64,000 bases of DNA from the NCBI RefSeq assembly GCF_037126285.1, contig NZ_CP147012.1:62001-126000 (forward strand), read 5' to 3'. The stretch comes from Bernardetia sp. MNP-M8 (GTDB lineage: Bacteria; Bacteroidota; Bacteroidia; Cytophagales; Bernardetiaceae). Below the pieces are notes generated by a model that worked only from the letters and a program-made list of their open reading frames with translations, was not told where the DNA came from and made no database searches. Of the stretch, positions 53,551 through 62,930 are shown piece by piece. Position 1 is the stretch's first letter. Each line of letters starts with the position of its first letter. The translations under genes and the position numbers were made by a program.

Positions 53551-53797
53551 GTTGATTTTGATTAAACGAAAAAGGCTTTGCAGCACAATAATAATCAGTT
53601 ACCAGTTGTCAGTAATGAGTTACCAGTTAAATTAACTGCTTCGCAGTTTCTGATAACTTTTTATTACTTTGAATACGAGTATTCTTGACAAATGAGTAAG
53701 CGTTTTTCTGCGCTATTACTGCTACTTTTTCGTGGTTTCTTCTATAAGAAACAGTACAACTAAAATGGAAAAAAAAGAGAATAATTAGTGATTAACT

Positions 53798-54004
53798 ATT
53801 AATGGTTAGTGATTAATGAATTACTAATTCGTATTCAACTAATCGCTTATCACTAAAAAACTAATAACTATTTAACTTTCTCTTACAGAAAATAAAAAAG
53901 GATTTTTTATTAGGATTGAAATTATTAATGGGGAGTGATTAATTAATTACCTATTGTTCATTTGTATCTAACTAATCACTTATCATTAAAAATTAATCAC
54001 TATT
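53798..54004. repeat. Tandem 75-base imperfect direct repeats in the rplB-rplW spacer
   Basis: Two copies of a segment (about 53798-53872 and 53924-54004) share attaatgg, agtgattaat, aattac, aactaatc, cttatca and a final taataactat/taatcactat. The period is about 126 bases. Each copy can fold (agtgatta / taatcact). A separate cagttaccag oligomer tract lies at 53588-53640. Together they fill most of the spacer between rplB and rplW. Confidence 0.6.
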
Positions 54005-54308
54005 AATTTTCCTCAGTATCAAATATATCAATTGCGCTTCCTTCTGCAAGTTGCACAAATGCTTTTTTATAAGTCGAAGTATGACCTTTAGTAATTGCCG
54101 TTTTTAAGTAGCGAAATTTCGGTTTACCGAAAATAATTGCTGTACGTACCTTAACAACTTTAGCATCTTGGTCTTGATACATTTTCTCAACAGCAGTTTT
54201 GATTTCTGCCTTTGTAGCTTTTTTGTCTACGATGAAAACATATACACCATTTTCGTTCATTGCTGTTGCTTTCTCGGTAATTACAGGCTTCTTTAAAATA
54301 GTTTTCAT
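54003..54308 (-). CDS. rplW: 50S ribosomal protein L23
   Basis: 101 residues. KPVITEKATAMNENGVYVFIVDKKATKAEIKTAVEKMY at the start, then VRTAIIFGKPKFRYLKTAITKGHTSTYKKAFVQL, are family signatures. L23 sits at the tunnel exit and docks trigger factor and SRP. The C-terminus (EGSAIDIFDTEEN) is acidic. Long spacers flank it on both sides, which is unusual for a gene normally only a few bases from rplD and rplB. Confidence 0.95.
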   Translation of the reverse strand: MKTILKKPVITEKATAMNENGVYVFIVDKKATKAEIKTAVEKMYQDQDAKVVKVRTAIIFGKPKFRYLKTAITKGHTSTYKKAFVQLAEGSAIDIFDTEEN

Positions 54309-54360
54309 ATTTCTTTTCTAATTTAACTTTTTAAAAAATTGTAATAAATAATAGAATAAA

Positions 54361-54532
54361 AATTGTAAATTATGAATGGTGAATTGTAAATGTAATACAC
54401 TACAAATAAGTAAATTACAGTTTCAAAAATAGCATTTTATTTAATTTCTATTCCAATAGAAGTGTAAATTTATTAAAATAGTAATTTATAAAATGTATTC
54501 CATTCATAATTTACCATTTATAATTCACAATT
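54361..54532. repeat. 172-bp inverted-repeat element in the rplW-rplD spacer
   Basis: The 38-base outer arms (starting aattgtaaatta and, from the other side, aattgtgaatta) match at about 30 positions. Inside lies a second inverted pair, taaattac (54411-54418) and gtaattta (54481-54488). It fills most of the spacer and has no ORF. It is MITE-like, or a long folded element in the operon mRNA. Confidence 0.6.
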
Positions 54533-54537
54533 CCTCT

Positions 54538-55164
54538 TTAGTTAGCTTCAGCTTGAATTACTTCTAATGCACCTTCTGCAAGTACAATCACATCACTATT
54601 CATGATATGGTAGGTATGTAATTGATTAGCTGGCAAAACTTTAGTTTTAGGCAAGTTGCGAGCCGAACGATATACTACATCGTTTTGTTCTCCTGTTACA
54701 ACTAGCACTTTTTTACCTGAAAGATTCAAGTTATTAAGTAAAGAAACAAACTCTTTTGTTTTTGGAGTATCCATTACTAGATTTTCCATAACAGTGATTG
54801 CTTCTGCTTTTGCTTTGTGAGAAAGAGCAGAACGACGAGCTAATTGTTTTACTTTACGGTTCAATTTGAAGCCATAATCACGTGGCTCTGGTCCAAAGAT
54901 ACGACCACCACCTACAAATACAGGAGACTTGATACTACCTGCACGTGCGCCTCCAGTTCCCTTTTGGCGTTTGATTTTACGAGTAGAACCTGACACTATA
55001 CCTCTGTGTTTAGAAGAGTGCGTTCCCTGACGTTGGTTAGCTAAATATTGCTTAACGTCTAGGTAAATAGCATGGTCATTTGGTTCGATGGCAAATACTG
55101 CATCTGATAATGTAGCGTTTTTGCCGATTTCTTTTCCTTCTTTATTTAAGATAGGTAATTCCAT
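54538..55164 (-). CDS. rplD: 50S ribosomal protein L4
   Basis: 208 residues from the ATG giving MELPILNKEGKEIG; a 17-residue upstream extension is Asn/Lys-rich and not typical. The long loop TRKIKRQKGTGGARAGSIKSPVFVGGGRIFGPEPRDY reaches into the exit tunnel. The C-terminal Rossmann-like part (VLVVTGEQNDVVYRSARNLP) binds rRNA. In many bacteria L4 also represses its own operon; whether the spacers here carry such a site is unknown. Confidence 0.95.
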   Translation of the reverse strand: MELPILNKEGKEIGKNATLSDAVFAIEPNDHAIYLDVKQYLANQRQGTHSSKHRGIVSGSTRKIKRQKGTGGARAGSIKSPVFVGGGRIFGPEPRDYGFKLNRKVKQLARRSALSHKAKAEAITVMENLVMDTPKTKEFVSLLNNLNLSGKKVLVVTGEQNDVVYRSARNLPKTKVLPANQLHTYHIMNSDVIVLAEGALEVIQAEAN

Positions 55165-55317
55165 AATGATATTTCGTTTTTTGTTATTGTTGGTATTAGA
55201 TACCAACAACGGCAAGATTGGAATGAAAGTAATCTAAAAGTAAATTCCGAACTAATGTTCAGATAAATTCCAAGTCAAAATTAGAAGTGAATTAAGTAGT
55301 AATTCAGTATCTAAAAA

Positions 55318-55953
55318 TTAACGTTGAATAAGAATAGTAGAATTGTTTGCACCTGGAATTGCACCTGAAACGACAATAAGATTTGCCTCAGGCATAATTT
55401 TTTCTACACGCAAGTTTTTCACTTTCACACGATTACCACCCATACGCCCAGCCATACGCATACCTTTGAATACACGAGAAGGATAAGAAGAAGCACCAAT
55501 TGAACCTGGAGCACGTAAACGGTTATGCTGACCGTGAGTAGCTTGACCTACACCACCGAAGTTATAACGTTTAACTACACCTTGAAAACCTTTACCTTTA
55601 GAAGTTCCAACAACATCTACAAATTGACCTTCTTCGAAAAGATCTGTAATGTTTAATTCTTGACCTACTTCGTATTTTGCTTCAGCTTCTAAGCCCATGT
55701 TGCGAAATTCTACAAGAGTACGCTTAGGAGTAGTACCTGATTTTTTGAAGTGTCCTTGAAGTGGCTTAGGAGTATTTTTTTCTTTGCGCTCTCCAAAACC
55801 CATTTGTACGGCACGATAACCGTCTGTATCTTCAGTCTTGACTTGTGTAACTACACAAGGACCAGCTTGTATTACTGTGCATGCGACACTGCGTCCATCG
55901 GCATCAAACAAACTAGTCATTCCGATTTTTTTACCAATTAAACCTATCGGCAT
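55318..55953 (-). CDS. rplC: 50S ribosomal protein L3
   Basis: 211 residues. [20 protein letters not shown] at the start, [19 protein letters not shown] and [16 protein letters not shown] in the loop, and [19 protein letters not shown] are diagnostic. L3 is an early 50S assembly protein near the peptidyl-transferase centre. It is the first gene of this cluster. rpsJ (S10), normally directly upstream, is absent, and a promoter-like sequence lies about 190 bases upstream. Confidence 0.96.
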   Translation of the reverse strand: MPIGLIGKKIGMTSLFDADGRSVACTVIQAGPCVVTQVKTEDTDGYRAVQMGFGERKEKNTPKPLQGHFKKSGTTPKRTLVEFRNMGLEAEAKYEVGQELNITDLFEEGQFVDVVGTSKGKGFQGVVKRYNFGGVGQATHGQHNRLRAPGSIGASSYPSRVFKGMRMAGRMGGNRVKVKNLRVEKIMPEANLIVVSGAIPGANNSTILIQR

Positions 55954-56141
55954 TATACTGGAATTTAATTATTAGTCGAAGTCATAAAAGTGCAAATCAT
56001 TTTTTTCAAAATTCATTTCCCAAAATTTACTTTTATACCTCTAAATTTGAATAGTTGAAGGAAAGAAGAGTCTTTTGAGTATCAGCATTTTATAAGCAAA
56101 AACACTAACTAAAAAGCATAGTCTTCCTATATTTGGGAGTG

Positions 56142-56168
56142 CAAAAATACTAACTCTTTAATTAACAA
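56142..56168 (-). promoter_or_regulatory. Promoter candidate for the ribosomal cluster
   Basis: Read on the minus strand, TATTTTTG (56142-56149) fits the TAnnTTTG -7 box, and TTG (56166-56168) lies 16 bases upstream as a -33 element, a little closer than usual. It would give a leader of about 180 bases before rplC. Confidence 0.5.
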
Positions 56169-56336
56169 GCAACTAATAACCTAAAAAACATGTAAAATAT
56201 TGATTTATTTTTCATAAATGACTGTGAAACAAACTAAATTATCATGATACTGATAGATTAAAGAGCATTAAAGTTAATAATTAAAACTAAAAGTCAAGAA
56301 TAATATATTCAATCAGAATCGGTTCTAAATCTCAAT

Positions 56337-56468
56337 AAGTAACTAGACGAAAACAAAACCTATCGAAGAAAAGATTTAGACAGTGAAAATTATAAACTAT
56401 CAAGACACCTTTGAGATGTCAGACAGATTTCCCTAGCCTAATAAATAGTTTTATCTAGCCAATTATCT
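56337..56468. repeat. Terminal-inverted-repeat element, copy B
   Basis: About 130 bp beginning aagtaactagacgaaaac and ending in a degraded complement (ttatctagccaattatc). It shares aaaacctatcgaa and cagacagatttc with copy A at 23576-23681, in the same order. The rest of the 904-base spacer (55954-56857) holds the rplC promoter candidate and a TAAATTTG box (56605-56612) that could serve the surface protein gene. Confidence 0.6.
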
Positions 56469-56857
56469 TTCATGCTCTTAGCAGTAATAGTCTCAAATTA
56501 CTAGTTTGGTATTTGTATTAAAAACAATATAATTAAAAAATGACGTAAATATTACCTAGTATACTTTTTTTAGACTAACCCCCTTTTTTTATAGTTAAAA
56601 ACCGTAAATTTGGTAATAATATTGTTGTACTTTATTAAGATTCTATTCTAGCTCAAACATCCCTTAAATACAAATTATATTCAGTAATAGTCTAACAATT
56701 AATATAGTTAAAGTCATTTTTTGCTATTAAATTATTGGATGATAATTATTTCGACTACAATTCTCTATGTCAGTATTTTTTTGAAAGAACAGAATCTCCC
56801 TTTATTGAATACAATGCTGCTATGAAATTATTATAATTACCCTTATTTATAAAAAAT

Positions 56858-59800
56858 ATGAAAGCTCCTCCAATAGTATATAAAAATATTATTATTATTT
56901 CCTTTTTTTTACTGCTAATAAATACTTCTGTTTCACAAGCTCAAACAGATACTCGTTTTTGGTTTGCAGCTCCTGATGTTACAGCATCGCATAGTGATGG
57001 TCCTATTCGTATTGTAGTGTCTGCATTTGATGTTCCTGCAGTTGTTACTGTTACTCAACCTGCAAACTTAGCATTTCCTACCTATATAGTAAATGTTGCT
57101 GCAAACTCTTCCCAATTTATAAATGTAGACCCAAGTAAAGTATTAATAGAAACACCCTACGATACACCTACTCCTGCTACTCCCTTAGTTAGTAGAACAG
57201 GACTTTTAATAGAGTCCACTACCAAAATCACAGCTTATTATGAAGTCAATTCTGATGTTAATCCAGATATTTTTGCATTAAAAGGTTCAAATGCCTTAGG
57301 TAACGATTTTTATGTTCCTTTTCAAAACTCTTGGAATCATGCAAATAGAAATCCAATTGATGGTAGAAGTGGCTTTTTAGTAGTAGCTACAGAAGACAAT
57401 ACACTTGTCACAGTTACACCTACAAGAGCTTTAGAGGGTGGACAAGCTGCCAATGTTCCTTTTACCTTTACTCTTGATAGAGGAGAAACATACGTTGGCT
57501 CAGTAGTAGAACCATCAGCAGGAGGCTTTCCATCAGGATCACGTATTCAAGCTGATAAACCTGTTGCAGTTACTAAATTTAGTGACTCTATAAATTCAGG
57601 GGAAGGAGGTTGTAATGACTTGGCTGGTGACCAACTTGTACCAGTAAATATAGTAGGAACTGAATATGTAGTTTTGAGAGGGCAATTGGGAGTGGGTAGT
57701 GGAACACCTGCTGGTAATCCTGAATTAGCTGTTGTTACAGCTACGCAAAATGGTACTACTGTTTCTGTCAATGGAGCTCTTGTTGCTACAATTAATGCAG
57801 GACAAAGTTATACACATACACTAACAACAGCAGGACAACGAGTTTTCATACAAACAAGTTTACCTGCTTATGTAGGACATTATGCAGGATATGGATGTGA
57901 AACTGGTTTTGCAATTCTTCCTCCTGTAAACTGTACTGGTTCATTAACAACACGAATTGTGCGTTCTACAGATGAAAATTTTACGATTAACTTAATGACA
58001 AGAGGAACTCCAGTAGGTAGTAATTTTGATTTTACTAATAATTTCACAATACGAGTGACTAATGGAGGTACTACAACTACGCTATTTTCGCCTACAACAA
58101 CACCATTTCCAGCTACATTTGCTCAAATTGGAGGAAGTAATTATTATGGAACACAATATACATTTACTACAGCACAAGTACCTGCTGGAGCAGTAGTAAC
58201 AATAGAAAGCACTACTGTAACTCCTCTTACTAATGAAGCTGGTTTATTTCATTTAGGTTTTGTAAATGGAGGAGCTGGCTCAGGAACACGCTACGGATAT
58301 TTTTCTGATTTTAGAACTTTAGATTTAGGAGCAGATATAAATATTAGTTACGGTACTGATGCTACAGTAACAGCAGATATACAGGCTACTAATTTTACAT
58401 GGTATAGTGATGGTGTACTTGTTCAAAGTGGAGCAAGTAACAGTTATACAGTTATTGATATTCAACGTAGACAAATAATACGAGTAGAGGCTACAGTAGG
58501 AGATTGTGTTCTTAGTGATGAAATTTGTGTCGGTACACTTGAATATGTTTGGGATGGTAGAGACAACCCCGCATTAGGAGTGGATCATCCACCAAACTGG
58601 AGTACGCCTTGTGGTGTTTCTGGAATACCAGATTGTACTATAGATGTTATTATTCCTCCTACTCCCATTGCATTTTCTACTCTGACTGTTGGAAGCACTC
58701 AAACTTTGAATGTACGTAATATTACTATATTAGATGGCGGAAATCTAAATGTAGCTACTGGAGGACAAGTAAATGTATGTGGAAACATGATACACGATGG
58801 CAATATGAGTATGCAACCTAACTCTAATTTCAGATTTGTAGGTACAGGCAGACAAGACTACTCAAAAGCAGTTACTGGAAATGGAGAGTTTGAAAACTTA
58901 TTTATTGATAATACAATCGGAACTTCTACATTCAATAATATTGCTGGCGTTACTCTACTTTCTTCTAGCGATCAAGATTTGACTGTAAGTGCTACAGGAA
59001 CATTAAATTTTGTGCAAGGCTATATTATTCCTGAAGGGTTTCCAACTACTAATGGTGTAGATATTTCTCGTTCTATTATTGTAAATAATCCAAACCCAAA
59101 TGCAATTACTGGATTTACTACTACTACTACAGGTACTACTCTTCCAACTGATTATTTTGTAGCAGGAAAACTAAATAGAGCCAAAAATGCAACAGGTAAT
59201 TATTCTTTCCCTGTTGGATTAGTCTTGCAAGAACCTTCTACAATTTTGCCAGAGGCCAATAAAAATGGCGCAATGTCTGCTGCATTTGAAAACTCGGATT
59301 GGCAGACAGCTACGTATGGAGGAATGACTTGTAATCCAAATCCAAATGGTGTTTTAACAATGACAGAAGATATTGAATATGTAGATTTTGGAGCTAATAC
59401 AGGAAATATAGGAGTGGCAGGAAATAATTCTCGTACAGTCGAAATATGGGCAAATGTGACCAATTTTAATGGTGCAGGTTTATTTCAGTTTGGAAATAGC
59501 ACAGGAACTAATAATTCACAAGACTTTGCTTTAGTGACAGGAACAACCAATAACTCATGGTTTATTCGTTTAAACAACGGATTTGATTTAGAGCTTATCA
59601 ATCTACCAAATAGTTTGAATAACTGGCATCACTATGCTCTGACTTACGATGAAATAAATCAACAAGTAACATTTTATTATGATGGATTACGTATTCGTAC
59701 CTACGACTTACCTGCACCTTTAAATACAATTTTGACAAGTGGACTTGTAGGGCGTTGGAGTGGTAGTAATACATTAGCTCTTAGAGGACAAGTTGATGAG

Positions 59801-60997
59801 TTAAAAGTTTGGAGTGAAACACGTACAGAAGCACAAATACAAGCCTCATTTAATCAAGGTTGTGCTGCTAATGCGTTGCAATGCCCACAAGCAAATAACT
59901 TGAGAGCCTACTACAACTTCGAAGATGCAAATATAAATGGAGCTGCCATTAGAACAATTCAATCACGTACAATACAATGTCCAGACCCAACATTTACTTA
60001 TCAAAGAGCTGATGCCAATTTCAATGTCTCCAATACAGTAGATAATGTTACAGCTTATTTTAAGCAATTTACTAATTTACCAAGTCCAGCAACAGGACAA
60101 ACTAATATTTGTGGTGTTGACTTTGATACAGACCCAGCTTTGGATAATGGTTTTTGGGATTTCTCTTCTTTTGATGCTACTAATAATCCTGTTCCAGTAA
60201 ATGCAGCCTATCAAATGTATTTATTTAACCGAGATTATGGAAATTTTGTAGGAGCTTCTACAACTGTTATGCAACTTGAGGAAACTGAAAATCCTTTTGC
60301 TGTAAATCCACCTTGGACTATTCCTGACGGATTATGTATAACTAATATTCCACAGTTTACTTCAAGAACTGGCTTTATAGGAAACATGGGCTTTTTTGCA
60401 ACAGCTCAATCACAAGATATTACACTTCTTCCTATCGAACTTTTGTTTATATCAGCCAAACCAACCGAAAATGCTATTTTGGTAGAATGGGCAACTTTAC
60501 AAGAAAAAGATAATTACGGATTTGAAGTATTTAGAGCTGAAGAAGACGGAGATTTTGTCAAAATTGGTTTTGTGGCTAGTAAAAAACAAGGACAATCAAG
60601 ACAAGATTATCAATTTTTAGATGTAGAGGTAAGACCTAATGTAACCTATTATTACAAACTAAAACAGATAGATAATAATGGTAAGTTTACCTTTACAAAA
60701 ATAGTTTCTGCTACACTTTCTGATAGTGATTTTACAGAACAACAAACCAATACAATTTATCCAAATCCAACTGATGATGAGTTTACGCTTTCTTTGCAAG
60801 GGAAAGAGTTTAGAAATGGAGAAGAAGTAGAAATAATACTCATCAATGCGATTGGAGAAGAACTAGAAAGAAGAACTATCAATACTCAAATTAATAACCG
60901 TCTGACATTTAGACTGGGACGTTATCCAAATGGTATGTATTTATTAAAAATAGTTAGTCAAAGCTCTTCTACTATAATGAAAGTAGTTAAGGAATAG
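56858..60997 (+). CDS. Giant T9SS surface protein (IgGFc-binding and LamG-like domains)
   Basis: 1379 residues. Signal peptide (ending SQAQ), then an IgGFc-binding-like N-terminal domain (about 30-400: TDTRFWFAAPDV, GRSGFLVVATEDNTLVTVTP, IQADKPVAVTKFSDS). A middle region holds Thr/Gly-rich strands and a Cys-rich segment near 560-620 (CGVSGIPDC). A LamG/concanavalin-like domain spans about 855-1010 (RTVEIWANV, WHHYALTYDE, VDELKVWSETRTEAQI). The last 85 residues are a type A T9SS sorting domain (NTIYPNPTDDEFTLSL, ending MYLLKIVSQ and MKVVKE), which is cut off on the surface. The likely role is adhesion. Confidence 0.9.
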   Translation: MKAPPIVYKNIIIISFFLLLINTSVSQAQTDTRFWFAAPDVTASHSDGPIRIVVSAFDVPAVVTVTQPANLAFPTYIVNVAANSSQFINVDPSKVLIETPYDTPTPATPLVSRTGLLIESTTKITAYYEVNSDVNPDIFALKGSNALGNDFYVPFQNSWNHANRNPIDGRSGFLVVATEDNTLVTVTPTRALEGGQAANVPFTFTLDRGETYVGSVVEPSAGGFPSGSRIQADKPVAVTKFSDSINSGEGGCNDLAGDQLVPVNIVGTEYVVLRGQLGVGSGTPAGNPELAVVTATQNGTTVSVNGALVATINAGQSYTHTLTTAGQRVFIQTSLPAYVGHYAGYGCETGFAILPPVNCTGSLTTRIVRSTDENFTINLMTRGTPVGSNFDFTNNFTIRVTNGGTTTTLFSPTTTPFPATFAQIGGSNYYGTQYTFTTAQVPAGAVVTIESTTVTPLTNEAGLFHLGFVNGGAGSGTRYGYFSDFRTLDLGADINISYGTDATVTADIQATNFTWYSDGVLVQSGASNSYTVIDIQRRQIIRVEATVGDCVLSDEICVGTLEYVWDGRDNPALGVDHPPNWSTPCGVSGIPDCTIDVIIPPTPIAFSTLTVGSTQTLNVRNITILDGGNLNVATGGQVNVCGNMIHDGNMSMQPNSNFRFVGTGRQDYSKAVTGNGEFENLFIDNTIGTSTFNNIAGVTLLSSSDQDLTVSATGTLNFVQGYIIPEGFPTTNGVDISRSIIVNNPNPNAITGFTTTTTGTTLPTDYFVAGKLNRAKNATGNYSFPVGLVLQEPSTILPEANKNGAMSAAFENSDWQTATYGGMTCNPNPNGVLTMTEDIEYVDFGANTGNIGVAGNNSRTVEIWANVTNFNGAGLFQFGNSTGTNNSQDFALVTGTTNNSWFIRLNNGFDLELINLPNSLNNWHHYALTYDEINQQVTFYYDGLRIRTYDLPAPLNTILTSGLVGRWSGSNTLALRGQVDELKVWSETRTEAQIQASFNQGCAANALQCPQANNLRAYYNFEDANINGAAIRTIQSRTIQCPDPTFTYQRADANFNVSNTVDNVTAYFKQFTNLPSPATGQTNICGVDFDTDPALDNGFWDFSSFDATNNPVPVNAAYQMYLFNRDYGNFVGASTTVMQLEETENPFAVNPPWTIPDGLCITNIPQFTSRTGFIGNMGFFATAQSQDITLLPIELLFISAKPTENAILVEWATLQEKDNYGFEVFRAEEDGDFVKIGFVASKKQGQSRQDYQFLDVEVRPNVTYYYKLKQIDNNGKFTFTKIVSATLSDSDFTEQQTNTIYPNPTDDEFTLSLQGKEFRNGEEVEIILINAIGEELERRTINTQINNRLTFRLGRYPNGMYLLKIVSQSSSTIMKVVKE

Positions 60998-61021
60998 CAA
61001 CGAGACCTATTTATTATACTT

Positions 61022-61057
61022 AAAAAGCCATTTCTATTTTATTAGAAATGGCTTTTT
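61022..61057. terminator. Bidirectional terminator
   Basis: Perfect 14-bp stem (aaaaagccatttct / agaaatggcttttt) with an 8-base loop and a T run, between the surface protein gene and the convergent dtxR-like gene. Confidence 0.88.
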
Positions 61058-61082
61058 GAGTGTATTATAGAATGATTTTCTT

Positions 61083-61757
61083 TCATTTATGACACACACA
61101 CAACTTTTCACAAACTATTTTACTAAGGGTTTCTTCTCTTTTTGGGTTATTATCTTCTGACAAAAGAATTTTCATTGTCCCATCATATTTTTCTATTTCT
61201 AAGACTTCCAACTCTAAACCCAAGCTAATTTTTCGGCTATTAAGAAATTGCAAAAACTCTAGTGAAGATTCAGAAACAGCTATAATTTTAACTTTATCCT
61301 TTTCCTTGCAATCACTTAACTTTAATTCTGAATTTACTCTATTTTCTATTTGTCCTTCTTTATTTGGAATAGGTGAACCGTGTGGGTCAATGTTTGGATA
61401 GCCCAAAAGTTCGTCCATTTTATCAAAGAAAATAGGTGATTTTATGTGTTCGATTTGCTCTGCAATAGCATGAACTTTTTCCCAACCAAAACCCATTTTC
61501 TCTACTAAAAACATTTCTGTAAGTCGGTGTTTTCTGACAATAAGAGCTGCTGTAGTTTTACCTTTTTCGGTTAGTTTTATAGGTTTATACTTTTCATAAA
61601 TCACAAACTCTTTTTCGTGCAAACGCTTAATCATGCTGTTTGCTGTTGGCGTACTAACAGATAATTTTTTACTCAAATCGGATAAACTTATTTCATTTTC
61701 TTGAGAAGCAAGTTTGAAAAGAGCCTTTAAGTAATTTTCTTCTGTCTGTGAATTCAT
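61083..61757 (-). CDS. DtxR/MntR-family metal-dependent regulator
   Basis: 224 residues. N-terminal winged helix (ENYLKALFKLASQ, then SLSDLSKKLSVSTPTANSMIKRLHEKEFV), then a dimer and metal domain with RKHRLTEMFLVEKMGF and AEQIEHIKS. The E-x2-E-H in the latter matches MntR metal ligands. A C-terminal FeoA/SH3-like domain (about 145-224) ends with Cys-rich KIVCEKLCVCHK. Such proteins repress metal uptake when Mn or Fe is plentiful. The FeoA domain and length point to the DtxR/IdeR type. The candidate box at 19457-19472 could be one of its targets. Confidence 0.88.
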   Translation of the reverse strand: MNSQTEENYLKALFKLASQENEISLSDLSKKLSVSTPTANSMIKRLHEKEFVIYEKYKPIKLTEKGKTTAALIVRKHRLTEMFLVEKMGFGWEKVHAIAEQIEHIKSPIFFDKMDELLGYPNIDPHGSPIPNKEGQIENRVNSELKLSDCKEKDKVKIIAVSESSLEFLQFLNSRKISLGLELEVLEIEKYDGTMKILLSEDNNPKREETLSKIVCEKLCVCHK

Positions 61758-61791
61758 TATTTCTTGATTTTGCTATTTAATTATTCAATTC

Positions 61792-61807
61792 AAAAATACG
61801 TATTTTT
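61792..61807. promoter_or_regulatory. 16-bp palindrome upstream of the dtxR-like gene
   Basis: AAAAATACGTATTTTT, perfect, 35 bases upstream of the regulator start and 2 bases before the stop of the hydrolase gene on the same strand. A possible autoregulatory operator or promoter feature. It does not match the DtxR-like box at 19457. Confidence 0.4.
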
Positions 61808-61808
61808 A

Positions 61809-62732
61809 TTAGTTTATTAACCATTCCAAAATCTTTGGAAAGTGATCGTTTATTGCGTCTTTGTGTGTCAGCATGTTGTTATGGTCATAATCATGTAAAT
61901 TCTGATTTGATTTTGACAACAACCAAAACTCATCTGTTAAATTATCAATCTCATCCATCAATAATTTTACATCATTTGGATTTCCCAAAATAGTATCGTT
62001 TGCTGCTGCAATATGAAGAGTAGGAGGGAAATATCGTTGTTTCTGTTTTAAATTTTGGAAGCCACTTTGGTAATCAAATTTATCTTTACAGAGCCATTTA
62101 TCTTCCTTAATCCATTTATTAGATTCTGTTATAAATCCTCTGCTTTCGTCATCTGTTCCAAAGCCAATTTTTGTAGTAGGTAAATAACCTAGTGTTTTTC
62201 CAGAAACTTTACCCAAAAAATTCCATACAAAATCTATTTTTACTATTTTTTCTATTCCTTTTGTTCTGATTCTTCTTTTGCTTCCAAAAAACACCATTTT
62301 TTTTGTAGCTTCTGCTATTTGTGGAAAACGTAACATAAAAGGAGGAATCATTACTCCACCCCAAGAATGAGCAGCCCAAAAATTAGGAAAATGACCTTTT
62401 ATTTCTCTTATTTTATTAGCAAAAGTTGGCAAGTCTTCCAAAATATATTCAGTCTGTCCGAAAGTAGATTTAGAATTTACTTTTGGTTTACTTTCTCCTT
62501 TTCCCCTCAAGTCTGCAACAAAAACATCAAAACCATTTTCAGCTAAATAACTTCCAAACCCTTTTCCCTGTACAGAATAAAAGATACGACCATTTTCGAC
62601 ACTCCCATGAATAAGTAAAATAGTAGGTAGAGTTTGAAGATCTGAACCTTCTTTATAAATTCTTTTTAAATGTAAAATATCATTATATTCTGTTTTTAAA
62701 TCAATAAAAATAGATTCGTAATTTAATGGCAT
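61809..62732 (-). CDS. Alpha/beta hydrolase
   Basis: 307 residues, cytosolic. ILLIHGSVENGRIFYSV is the oxyanion strand. VFVADLRGKGESKP follows, and FWAAHSWGGVMIPPF carries the nucleophile (H-S-W-G, where the common motif is G-x-S-x-G). The acid and His would lie in the C-terminal part (NDTILGNPNDVKLLMDE and NLHDYDHNNML). The closest groups are lysophospholipase-like and serine-aminopeptidase-like hydrolases. It lies upstream of the dtxR-like gene on the same strand with a 51-base gap and may be cotranscribed. Confidence 0.8.
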   Translation of the reverse strand: MPLNYESIFIDLKTEYNDILHLKRIYKEGSDLQTLPTILLIHGSVENGRIFYSVQGKGFGSYLAENGFDVFVADLRGKGESKPKVNSKSTFGQTEYILEDLPTFANKIREIKGHFPNFWAAHSWGGVMIPPFMLRFPQIAEATKKMVFFGSKRRIRTKGIEKIVKIDFVWNFLGKVSGKTLGYLPTTKIGFGTDDESRGFITESNKWIKEDKWLCKDKFDYQSGFQNLKQKQRYFPPTLHIAAANDTILGNPNDVKLLMDEIDNLTDEFWLLSKSNQNLHDYDHNNMLTHKDAINDHFPKILEWLIN

Positions 62733-62930
62733 TATTTTTTGATTTATCTTTTAGCTTTAGTATTCAATAATCTTTCTCAAAACTTTATACAAAAAAACGT
62801 GTTTTGAAAACAACAAACAAGTTTTATAAAACTTTCTATCTTTAAGAGTCTATTTGAAAACAAAATTTAACATTTTCATTCGACTTCTTATTGCCCTATT
62901 TTCAACTCACTTTTTAAACTTTATTTTTTT

